From assembly GCA_002696965.1 (NCBI GenBank), contig NZUB01000050.1, positions 3,637 through 11,332 on the forward strand: a stretch of 7,696 nt of DNA, read 5' to 3'. The notes under the pieces are model-generated. The model was not told the DNA's origin. It saw only the letters and a list, made by a program, of their open reading frames with translations, and ran no database searches. Below, piece after piece: positions 1 to 5,872 of the stretch. This DNA is from Flavobacteriales bacterium. GTDB lineage: Bacteria; Bacteroidota; Bacteroidia; Flavobacteriales; TMED113. A program made the position numbers and the translations under genes. How positions within the stretch are numbered: position 1 is the first letter of the stretch; each line of letters begins with the position of its first letter.

Positions 1-330
1 CTTGTTGTACTAGCATTTCTTTTATTACATTTTTATGACTTTTGGTTGCCAGAAATGGATTATAAATATATTAGCCAAGTATTGCCAGCGGAAGACAGGT
101 ACTTTCATGAACTTCAGGAAAAGTTTCATAATGCATATAGAACAATAATTTATTGTATTTCTTTCATATTGTTAGGGCTCCATTTAAACCATGGACTTGC
201 GTCGTCATTCCAGTCTGTTGGCGTTAGTTCAACTAGGCAACAAACACTCAAAATGATTTCTATCATATACTCATTGCTTATTTCTATCGGCTTTATCACT
301 GTGGCAATATTTCACCATTTCTCCCACTAA
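1..330 (+). CDS. sdhC: Succinate dehydrogenase cytochrome b558 subunit SdhC, C-terminal part
   Basis: This is the 3' end of the gene for the di-haem membrane anchor of succinate dehydrogenase. It passes electrons from the SdhB clusters to menaquinone in the cytoplasmic membrane. The frame is open from base 1, so the gene starts outside the window, and the TTG at 46 is not the start. The 109 visible residues hold the end of one membrane helix (residues 1-16, with HFYDFW), a polar stretch containing PAEDRYFHEL, a second helix (about 46-66) running into LHLNHG and FQSVG, and a last helix (about 85-105) before the HHFSH tail. H10, and H61 or H64, are the likely haem ligands by analogy with Wolinella FrdC; the exact pairing is inferred. 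The family call rests on these motifs and on sdhA and sdhB following. The stop lies 150 nt before sdhA, a wide gap for this operon. Confidence 0.9.
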   Translation, partial: LVVLAFLLLHFYDFWLPEMDYKYISQVLPAEDRYFHELQEKFHNAYRTIIYCISFILLGLHLNHGLASSFQSVGVSSTRQQTLKMISIIYSLLISIGFITVAIFHHFSH

Positions 331-335
331 AAATT

Positions 336-366
336 TTGAAACAGCTTACAAGTGTCTGAATTTCAA
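336..366 (+). other. Possible imperfect stem-loop after sdhC
   Basis: TTGAAACAG (336-344) can pair with CTG (356-358) plus TTTCAA (361-366), with a two-base AA bulge and an 11-nt loop. It starts six bases after the sdhC stop. No clear T-run follows, so it is not a convincing terminator. It could be an RNA-stabilising or processing structure separating the sdhC message from sdhAB, or chance in AT-rich DNA. Confidence 0.25.
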
Positions 367-403
367 CAATATATATTTCTTATTTAGACCTGGACAAAAT
401 AAG

Positions 404-413
404 ACAATATTGT
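404..413. promoter_or_regulatory. Perfect 10-bp palindrome, candidate operator upstream of sdhA
   Basis: ACAATATTGT is its own reverse complement. GACAA also occurs twice, at 393-397 and 403-407, exactly 10 bp (one helical turn) apart, and the second copy runs into the palindrome. The palindrome's right end includes the TTG at 410-412, a possible -33 element for sdhA. A symmetric site over a promoter element is a typical operator position. The protein that might bind is unknown; the HTH domain encoded by sdhA itself is one candidate. This is inference from position and symmetry only. Confidence 0.3.
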
Positions 414-448
414 ACACTTTTGACGCCCATTGTTTTGTTTTAAGTTTT
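410..448 (+). promoter_or_regulatory. Candidate Bacteroidota-type promoter for sdhA
   Basis: Two overlapping matches to the Bacteroidota pattern (TTG, 17-23 nt spacer, TAnnTTTG) are visible. One is TTG at 410-412, a 17-nt spacer, then TTGTTTTG at 430-437 (one mismatch). The other is TTG at 420-422, an 18-nt spacer, then TAAGTTTT at 441-448 (one mismatch). Either would start transcription some 25-45 nt before the sdhA ATG and would let sdhA-sdhB-pepP be expressed apart from sdhC. Neither box is perfect and the region is AT-rich, so confidence is low. Confidence 0.3.
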
Positions 449-471
449 AAATGTTTAAATTTACGTTAAAA
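437..471 (+). repeat. Cluster of GTTTTAA-like heptamers upstream of sdhA
   Basis: GTTTTAA occurs twice in perfect tandem (437-443 and 444-450). The variants GTTTAAA (453-459) and GTTAAAA (465-471) follow. The last copy ends nine bases before the sdhA ATG. The cluster could be an iterated binding site, an AT-rich leader favouring translation without a Shine-Dalgarno sequence, or low-complexity chance. Confidence 0.35.
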
Positions 472-480
472 TAGACACAG

Positions 481-2694
481 ATGGACAATCCAGGACAAAT
501 GCTAAGCATAAAAGAGCTCGCAGACATGCTAAATGTCTCCCAAAAAACTATACGGAGACATATTAATTCTGGAAAAATAAAGTCTGTTAAACTTGGAGGA
601 ATACATCGGATTTCAAGAGAAGAGGTCTCAGCATTGCTTGAAGTGGAGGAGATAATAGACGAAGACTTAATTAAGAATAGTACTGAACATGTATTTCCCT
701 TTCCCAGTAAGGTTCCTGTCGGAGAATTAAAAAACAAGTGGAGCAAGCACAAGGGGACCATAAACTTGGTAAGCCCCGCTAATAAAAGAAACATTGACAT
801 AATTGTGGTTGGAACGGGCCTTGCCGGAGCTTCAGCATCTGCAACTTTAGCTGAGCTTGGCTATAACGTAAAAGCCTTCTGTTTCCAGGACTCACCAAGA
901 AGAGCCCATTCAATAGCTGCCCAGGGAGGAATTAATGCTTCCAAAAACTATCAGGGTGATGGTGACTCTGACTATAGGCTGTTTTATGATACAATTAAGG
1001 GGGGAGACTATAGGTCAAGAGAAGCAAATGTATATAGATTGGCAGAGGTGTCTGCAAATATAATTGACCAATGTGTGGCTCAAGGGGTTCCGTTTGCAAG
1101 AGACTATGGTGGTCTTCTAGACAACCGATCTTTTGGTGGAGTTTTGGTCTCCAGAACATTTTATGCTAAGGGTCAAACTGGTCAACAACTATTACTTGGA
1201 GCATATTCTGCTCTTAATAGACAAATTAACAGAGGAAAGGTGGAAATGTTCTCAAGGCACGAGATGATGGATTTGGTTTTGGTGGACGGAAAGGCAAGAG
1301 GAATTATATCCCGAAATCTTGTTAGTGGCAAAATAGAAAGACACGGGGCCCATGCAGTGGTTATTGCTAGCGGTGGATATGGAAATGTTTTTTACTTATC
1401 AACAAACGCAATGGGAAGCAATGTGACCGCAAGCTGGAAGATTCATAAAAAAGGTGCTTTTTTTGCTAATCCTTGTTTTACGCAGATTCACCCAACCTGT
1501 ATTCCGGTGTCTGGTGATCACCAATCGAAGCTTACACTGATGTCTGAGTCTCTAAGAAACGACGGTCGAATTTGGGTTCCTAAAAAAAGGGACGATGCGG
1601 AAAAAATCCGAAAAAAACAACTCAAGCCGACTGAAATTCCTGAAGACAACAGAGACTACTATCTTGAAAGAAGATACCCCGCGTTTGGAAACCTTGTCCC
1701 CAGAGATGTTGCTTCAAGAGCCGCAAAAGAGCGTTGCGACGCAGGATACGGTGTAAATAAAACGGGGCAGGCCGTTTATTTAGACTTTGCGGCCGCTATT
1801 GAAAGATATGGTCAGGAAAGAGCTATATCCACTGGTCAAGACAAAAATAACCGTGAACTAGTAAAAAAACTAGGGAAGGAAATTATCAAAGCCAAATATG
1901 GCAATTTATTTCAAATGTATGAAAAAATAGTAGATGAAAACCCGTATGAAACACCCATGCAAATTTTTCCAGCTGTCCACTACACTATGGGTGGGGTTTG
2001 GGTCGACTACAACCTTATGACGTCAATACCTGGTTGCTTTGCAATAGGCGAAGCAAACTTTTCTGACCATGGGGCTAACCGGTTGGGCGCATCAGCACTC
2101 ATGCAGGGCTTAGCTGACGGATATTTTGTTTTACCCTACACTATTGGGGACTACTTGTCCAACGACATAAAAACTGGACCAATTAAAACAGACACTTCAG
2201 AATTTAAGGAAGCAGAATCTAATGTTAGAGCTTTTATAGAAAAAATTATGTCAAATAATAGTGGAAAATCTGTGGATTATTATCACCGAAAGCTTGGCAA
2301 AATAATGTGGGAAAAGTGCGGGATGTCGAGAAACGCTAAAGGCCTGGAGTCTGCGATTAAAGAAATTCAAGAACTGCGCGAAGAGTTTTATTCTGATGTT
2401 TTTGTCCCGGGCCAAGCTGACAATTACAATGAAGAATTAGCTAAGGCTGGTCGTGTTGCAGATTTTTTGGAACTTGGCGAGCTATTTGCTATAGATGCAC
2501 TTGAAAGAAAAGAATCTTGTGGTGGACATTTTCGAGAAGAATATCAAACTCCTGAGGGGGAAGCTCTTAGAAACGATAAGGAATATACATTTGTTTCGTG
2601 CTGGGAGCACATGGGAAAAAACAAAAGCCCCAAATTAAATAAGGAGGAGCTTAAATTTGAATCTGTTGAATTAAAATCTAGAAGTTATAAATAA
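481..2694 (+). CDS. sdhA: Succinate dehydrogenase flavoprotein subunit with N-terminal excisionase-type HTH domain
   Basis: SdhA oxidises succinate to fumarate on a covalently bound FAD and passes electrons to SdhB on the cytoplasmic face of the membrane. The 737 residues comprise a winged HTH domain (about 7-55), an acidic linker (about 55-74), and a complete SdhA (about 75-737) of the length usual for the Bacteroidota type. The SdhA part shows the dinucleotide-binding GTGLAG (111-116), the FAD-linking His in RAHSIAAQGG (H143), HPTC (H337), PRDVASR with the probable catalytic arginines (R408, R413), HYTMGG (H500), the FAD-binding GE (E524) and RLGASAL (R534). No catalytic motif is missing. 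The ATG at 481 is preferred; ATG at 499 (residue 7) would also keep the HTH. No Met exists between residues 15 and 256, so a normal-length SdhA has no ATG of its own. sdhB starts one base after the stop. The extension is the odd feature: I know of no standard SdhA with this architecture, but could not search. Confidence 0.95.
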   Translation: MDNPGQMLSIKELADMLNVSQKTIRRHINSGKIKSVKLGGIHRISREEVSALLEVEEIIDEDLIKNSTEHVFPFPSKVPVGELKNKWSKHKGTINLVSPANKRNIDIIVVGTGLAGASASATLAELGYNVKAFCFQDSPRRAHSIAAQGGINASKNYQGDGDSDYRLFYDTIKGGDYRSREANVYRLAEVSANIIDQCVAQGVPFARDYGGLLDNRSFGGVLVSRTFYAKGQTGQQLLLGAYSALNRQINRGKVEMFSRHEMMDLVLVDGKARGIISRNLVSGKIERHGAHAVVIASGGYGNVFYLSTNAMGSNVTASWKIHKKGAFFANPCFTQIHPTCIPVSGDHQSKLTLMSESLRNDGRIWVPKKRDDAEKIRKKQLKPTEIPEDNRDYYLERRYPAFGNLVPRDVASRAAKERCDAGYGVNKTGQAVYLDFAAAIERYGQERAISTGQDKNNRELVKKLGKEIIKAKYGNLFQMYEKIVDENPYETPMQIFPAVHYTMGGVWVDYNLMTSIPGCFAIGEANFSDHGANRLGASALMQGLADGYFVLPYTIGDYLSNDIKTGPIKTDTSEFKEAESNVRAFIEKIMSNNSGKSVDYYHRKLGKIMWEKCGMSRNAKGLESAIKEIQELREEFYSDVFVPGQADNYNEELAKAGRVADFLELGELFAIDALERKESCGGHFREEYQTPEGEALRNDKEYTFVSCWEHMGKNKSPKLNKEELKFESVELKSRSYK
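499..645 (+). other. Excisionase/MerR-like winged HTH domain fused to SdhA
   Basis: Residues 7-55 of the SdhA product read as a full HTH_17 (excisionase family) DNA-binding domain. MLSIKELADMLNVS forms helix 1 and the turn, QKTIRRHINSG is the recognition helix with basic residues, and KIKSVKLGGIHRI is the wing, where K-LGG--RI is the characteristic pattern. SREEVSALLE is the closing helix. The basic residues and glycines expected for DNA contact are kept, so it does not look like a decayed remnant. Such domains usually occur in small regulators, Xis proteins or near the N-terminus of transcription factors. Their presence on a citric acid cycle enzyme is unexpected. The domain call is strong; actual DNA binding is inferred. 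Confidence 0.85.
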
Positions 2695-2695
2695 C

Positions 2696-3442
2696 ATGGA
2701 ATTAAAACTGAAAATTTGGCGTCAAAGCAATAGAGAAGAAAAGGGCTCAATTATAAATTATGAAGTAAAAAATATAGAGCCCGACATGTCCTTTTTAGAA
2801 ATGCTAGACATTTTAAACCAGGGACTTATTGAAAATGGTGAAGAGCCGGTAGCCTTTGATCACGACTGTAGAGAGGGTATTTGTGGGATGTGTTCTTTAG
2901 TTATTAACGGGGCGCCGCATGGTCCTGATAAAAGCACAACCACTTGTCAGCTTCATATGAGAAAATTTAAATCTGGTGACACGATCTATATTGAGCCATT
3001 TCGAGGCACAGCCTTTCCTGTGATAAAAGACCTTGTTGTGGACAGATCTGCCTTTGATAGAATACAGCAGTCAGGGGGCTATGTTTCGGTAAGTACTTCT
3101 GGAAATACTGTTGATGCAAATGCAACTCCGATACCTAAACCTGATGCCGACAAGGCATTTAGTGCTGCGGCCTGCATTGGCTGTGGGGCTTGTGTTGCTG
3201 CATGTAAAAATTCATCAGCCATGTTATTTGTTGGGGCAAAAGTTTCACAGTATTCTCATCTTCCACAGGGTCAAGTTGAAGCAAAAGAAAGGGTGATTAA
3301 TATGGTAAAACAGATGGATAAAGAAGGGTTTGGAAGCTGCACAAATACCGGTGCCTGTGAGGCCCACTGCCCCAAGGGTATATCACTTGATAACATTCTT
3401 AACCTAAACAGAGAATATCTTAAAGCAAAAGTAATTAAATAA
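2696..3442 (+). CDS. sdhB: Succinate dehydrogenase iron-sulfur subunit SdhB
   Basis: SdhB carries electrons from the SdhA flavin to haem and quinone in SdhC through three Fe-S clusters. The 248-residue product has an N-terminal plant-ferredoxin-like domain with the [2Fe-2S] ligands C58, C63, C66 (in CREGICGMC) and C84. Its C-terminal domain has C160, C163, C166 and C170 (CIGCGACVAAC), then C215, C221 and C225. This spacing equals that of E. coli SdhB, where the first three cysteines and the last bind [4Fe-4S] and the other three bind [3Fe-4S], so all ligands are present. The ATG lies one base after the sdhA stop, which implies cotranscription and perhaps translational coupling. No Shine-Dalgarno sequence sits at the usual distance; an AAGGAGGAG at 2641-2649 lies too far upstream. 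The pepP ATG follows three bases after the stop. Confidence 0.97.
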   Translation: MELKLKIWRQSNREEKGSIINYEVKNIEPDMSFLEMLDILNQGLIENGEEPVAFDHDCREGICGMCSLVINGAPHGPDKSTTTCQLHMRKFKSGDTIYIEPFRGTAFPVIKDLVVDRSAFDRIQQSGGYVSVSTSGNTVDANATPIPKPDADKAFSAAACIGCGACVAACKNSSAMLFVGAKVSQYSHLPQGQVEAKERVINMVKQMDKEGFGSCTNTGACEAHCPKGISLDNILNLNREYLKAKVIK

Positions 3443-3445
3443 AAA

Positions 3446-4726
3446 ATGAAATATAAAAGAATTCCATGTGAGTTGTTTTCAAAAAATCGAATTCGTTTTA
3501 GTGAAAAAATGGATAATAATTCTATTGCAATATTCCACTCAAATGATTTAATGCCTAAAAACGCTGATCAAGAAATGGCGTTTAAACAGAATAGTGATCT
3601 TTTTCATCTCTCTGGAATAGACCAAGAAGAAACTATATTACTAATCATTAAACACGATTACAGTGTAAGTGAGCATTTATTCATACGCGAAACAAATGAG
3701 CATATTAAAATTTGGGAAGGCGAAAAGCTTTCCAAAGAACAGGCCTCTGAAACATCTGGAATCACATTGGTTGATTGGCACACCAATTTTAAAGATATAT
3801 TATATGGCTATTTAAAAAAACCATCCATTGTTTACCTAAATAGCAATGAGCACCCTCGTGCCAACATTGTGGTTGAAACCAGAGATGCCAGGTTTAAAAA
3901 ATGGTTTAAAAGCAAATTTCCAAATAAAATTATTAAAAAGGCCTCAAATATATTATACCCAATTAGAGCTGTCAAGCAAGAGCAAGAAATTGCACTGATT
4001 GAAAAAGCGTGTAATATTACGAAGCTCGGTGTCAAGCGCGTCTTAAATTTCTTAAAGCCAGGGGTTTTTGAATATGAGCTAGAGGCCGAAATACTACATG
4101 AATTTATAAAAAATCGTGCCTCAGGTTTTGCATATGAGCCAATTATTGCCTCGGGCTCAAATGCTTGCGTTTTACACTACAACTCTAATAATAAAATATG
4201 CAAAAGTGGGGATGTTGTATTAATGGACTTTGGGGCAGAATATGCAAATTACTCCTCAGACTTAACAAGGTGCTTTCCTGTTAGCGGCCGTTTTACAACT
4301 AGGCAGCGAAATGTCTATAATAGTGTGTTAAGTGTTTTTAAAAATGCTAAAAAAATACTAAAACCAGGTTTATTGTTAAAAGACTATGAAAAGGAGGTCG
4401 GTAAATTAATGGAAAAAGAACTGGTGGATCTTAAGTTATTGTCAATTCATGAAATTAAAAGTTGTAAATCTACTCCTGCTTATAAAAAATACTACATGCA
4501 TGGAACGTCTCACCATTTAGGTCTTGATGTTCACGATGTTTCAGGTCCCGACCAGCCACTCTGTGAAGGGATGGTTTTAACTGTTGAGCCCGGTATTTAT
4601 ATTCCGGAAGAGGGAATTGGAATTAGATTAGAAAATGATATTTTAATTGGTAAAAAACAAAATAAAGACCTCATGGAGAAAATTCCTATCGAGACAGAAG
4701 AAATAGAAGACCTCTTAAATATATAG
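3446..4726 (+). CDS. pepP: Xaa-Pro aminopeptidase (aminopeptidase P, peptidase family M24B)
   Basis: This is a cytosolic metallopeptidase that removes the N-terminal residue from peptides with proline in second position. The 426 residues show an AMP_N domain (about 1-165, with SNDLMPKNADQE and LFHLSGID) and a C-terminal pita-bread catalytic domain (about 175-426). The five expected dimetal ligands are present: D261 (LMDFG), D272 (SSDLTR), H356 (HGTSHHLG), E381 (VEPGIY) and E396 (RLEND). The accessory histidines H352 and H363 (LDVHD) are also there. No signal peptide is visible. The ATG lies three bases after the sdhB stop in an A-rich stretch without a Shine-Dalgarno sequence, so it is probably transcribed with sdhAB, although no functional link is known to me. 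The stop sits inside a hairpin shared with the end of thiL. A related M24B prolidase is the main alternative, but the AMP_N domain and motifs favour PepP. Confidence 0.93.
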   Translation: MKYKRIPCELFSKNRIRFSEKMDNNSIAIFHSNDLMPKNADQEMAFKQNSDLFHLSGIDQEETILLIIKHDYSVSEHLFIRETNEHIKIWEGEKLSKEQASETSGITLVDWHTNFKDILYGYLKKPSIVYLNSNEHPRANIVVETRDARFKKWFKSKFPNKIIKKASNILYPIRAVKQEQEIALIEKACNITKLGVKRVLNFLKPGVFEYELEAEILHEFIKNRASGFAYEPIIASGSNACVLHYNSNNKICKSGDVVLMDFGAEYANYSSDLTRCFPVSGRFTTRQRNVYNSVLSVFKNAKKILKPGLLLKDYEKEVGKLMEKELVDLKLLSIHEIKSCKSTPAYKKYYMHGTSHHLGLDVHDVSGPDQPLCEGMVLTVEPGIYIPEEGIGIRLENDILIGKKQNKDLMEKIPIETEEIEDLLNI

Positions 4727-4751
4727 TTTTCTATATGTTTGGTTTTTTTTT
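4717..4751 (+). terminator. Rho-independent-like terminator of sdhAB-pepP, overlapping the end of thiL
   Basis: ATATAG (4721-4726) and CTATAT (4731-4736) form a perfect 6-bp stem around a TTTT loop. A G-T wobble and three A-T pairs extend it to about 10 bp (4717-4740). After GG comes a run of nine T (4743-4751). The stem is AU-rich and therefore weak, but its position at the end of a plus-strand run facing a convergent gene supports the call. The left arm ends with the pepP TAG; the right arm and T-run are the last codons of thiL, where the nine T encode Lys-Lys-Lys. On the minus strand no T-run follows, so it would work in one direction only. Confidence 0.55.
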
Positions 4752-5786
4752 GAACGGGTCCCAGCCCTCCTCTTTTAGATTAATTGAGCCATTGCCACCT
4801 GTAAAAAGTTCAACCCGGTGATCTTTTTGCTTGACCGTGTGTCCAATTGCTGAAAAAACGCTAACATCTTTTATCTTTTCATAGTCGTTTAAAGATAGGG
4901 TCAACAATAACTCGTAATCCTCCCCGCCGTGCAGTGCGCAAACCAGAGGGTCTAAATTTAGCTCCTTGGAGGTTTTTTTTGTTTCGTCAGAAATAGGTAT
5001 TTGGTTGGCAAAAACCTTTAAGCCTAGACCGGATGAATTAGACAGGTGTATTAATTCCGAGCTAAGTCCGTCTGAAATATCAATCATTGATGTAGGAACA
5101 ATATTTAATTTTTTGAAAATTTTAATAACATCTATTCGTGGTTCGGGTTTTAATTGTCTCTCTAATAAATAAGAATAGGCGCTAAGATTGGGTTGAGACA
5201 GCTTATTTTCTTGAAAAATAGAATTTTCTCTTTCTAAAATTTGTAAACCTAAATAAGCAGCGCCTAAATTTCCAGTAACCACCAACACATCATTTGGCTT
5301 TGAGCCAGATCTATAAGTAACTCTTTGACTCTCTGTTTTTCCAAATATGGTAATACTGATAATTAAGGGGCCCGAGCTAGCTGTTGTATCCCCGCCAATT
5401 AGGTCAATTGCATAATTATCACAAGCCAGCTTTATGCCCATGTAAACCTCCTCTATCATTTCAACACTATACTTGTTCGGGACAGCTATAGAAATTAAAG
5501 CATGGGTTGGAAGTCCATTCATGGCACATATATCCGAAATATTGGTAACAATAGATTTATAGCCAACGTGTTTTAGTGGTGCATAAGTAATATCGAAATG
5601 CACCCCCCCCACGAGCATGTCTGTGGAAACTAAATGGTCGAAATCTTTAGAAATAGACAAAACAGCAGCATCATCTCCGATTCCCATTTTTGTTTCTGTA
5701 TGTTTTATATTAATATTTTCTGATAAGCGATCAATTAAACCAAACTCGCCTATTTCTGAAATTGGAGTGAATTTTACATTGCCCAT
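4731..5786 (-). CDS. thiL: Thiamine-monophosphate kinase
   Basis: ThiL phosphorylates thiamine monophosphate with ATP to give thiamine diphosphate, the cofactor of pyruvate and 2-oxoglutarate dehydrogenases, in the cytosol. The 351-residue product belongs to the PurM/AIR-synthase-like ATP-binding fold. Diagnostic motifs are in order: GIGDDAAV (35-42), STDMLVGGVHF (54-64), KSIVTNISDICAMNGLP (77-93), LIGGDTTAS (129-137), VVTGNLGAA (169-177), MIDISDGL (234-241) and GGEDYELLLT (287-296). The Asp-rich motifs provide the Mg-ATP ligands in known ThiL structures. The ATG at 5786 gives the expected N-terminus with EFGLIDRL. It is convergent with pepP (four bases between stops) and divergent from the suf genes, so it is probably a single-gene unit. 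A G8 run on the coding strand (5603-5610) encodes the Gly-Gly of LVGGV, and the frame is intact across it. Confidence 0.95.
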   Translation of the reverse strand: MGNVKFTPISEIGEFGLIDRLSENINIKHTETKMGIGDDAAVLSISKDFDHLVSTDMLVGGVHFDITYAPLKHVGYKSIVTNISDICAMNGLPTHALISIAVPNKYSVEMIEEVYMGIKLACDNYAIDLIGGDTTASSGPLIISITIFGKTESQRVTYRSGSKPNDVLVVTGNLGAAYLGLQILERENSIFQENKLSQPNLSAYSYLLERQLKPEPRIDVIKIFKKLNIVPTSMIDISDGLSSELIHLSNSSGLGLKVFANQIPISDETKKTSKELNLDPLVCALHGGEDYELLLTLSLNDYEKIKDVSVFSAIGHTVKQKDHRVELFTGGNGSINLKEEGWDPFKKKPNI

Positions 5787-5807
5787 ATACTAAATTATTA
5801 ATTAACA

Positions 5808-5815
5808 TAAATATA
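5808..5815 (-). promoter_or_regulatory. Weak candidate -7 box for thiL
   Basis: Read on the minus strand this is TATATTTA, one mismatch from the Bacteroidota -7 box TAnnTTTG, about 20 nt before the thiL ATG. No TTG is seen at the matching -33 distance. The thiL promoter should lie in 5787-5872, but its exact place is uncertain. Confidence 0.22.
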
Positions 5816-5828
5816 GCTTTATTTGCTC

Positions 5829-5856
5829 TTGTTTAATAGTAATTTATTTACCTTTG
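5829..5856 (+). promoter_or_regulatory. Bacteroidota-type promoter for the suf operon
   Basis: TACCTTTG at 5849-5856 matches the Bacteroidota -7 consensus TAnnTTTG exactly. TTG at 5829-5831 precedes it by a 17-nt spacer and can be the -33 element; TTTG at 5822-5825 with a 23-nt spacer is the alternative. Transcription would start near 5860-5864, leaving a leader of only about 10 nt before the ATG at 5873 with no Shine-Dalgarno sequence. No obvious binding site for an iron or Fe-S regulator was recognised. Confidence 0.6.
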
Positions 5857-5872
5857 TGATAAATTTATACGT

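Noticed and set aside
46..330. A complete 94-residue protein starting at TTG 46
   Set aside because: The same frame is open to base 1 and the earlier codons (LLLHFYDFW) continue the SdhC helix, so it is the tail of a longer gene.
481..720. HTH as a separate gene joined to sdhA by a sequencing frameshift
   Set aside because: There is no frame change or stop between the two parts, no base run at the junction that would suggest an error, and no lost ATG in other frames that would restore a normal SdhA start nearby. Raw reads would still be the final test.
447..800. Minus-strand open frame of 117 codons opposite the HTH part of sdhA
   Set aside because: It lies antisense to a clearly coding frame, its product is low-complexity (Ser/Leu/Ile-rich) with no recognisable motif, and it needs no separate explanation.
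2641..2649. AAGGAGGAG near the end of sdhA as ribosome binding site for sdhB
   Set aside because: It lies 46 bases before the sdhB ATG, too far to act, and encodes Lys-Glu-Glu of SdhA.
3111..3296. 61-codon plus-strand frame inside sdhB
   Set aside because: It overlaps the region coding for the SdhB Fe-S cysteines in another frame and shows no family features.
3832..4035. 67-codon minus-strand frame inside pepP
   Set aside because: It is antisense to conserved pepP sequence with no recognisable protein.
4391..4411. Perfect Shine-Dalgarno-like AAGGAGGT ten bases before an in-frame ATG (codon 322) within pepP
   Set aside because: An internal start would give a fragment lacking both Asp metal ligands. 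The genes here do not use such sites, and the bases are explained by Lys-Glu-Val codons.
4966..5172. 68-codon plus-strand frame inside thiL
   Set aside because: It lies opposite conserved thiL motifs (the MIDISDGL region), so it is a shadow frame.
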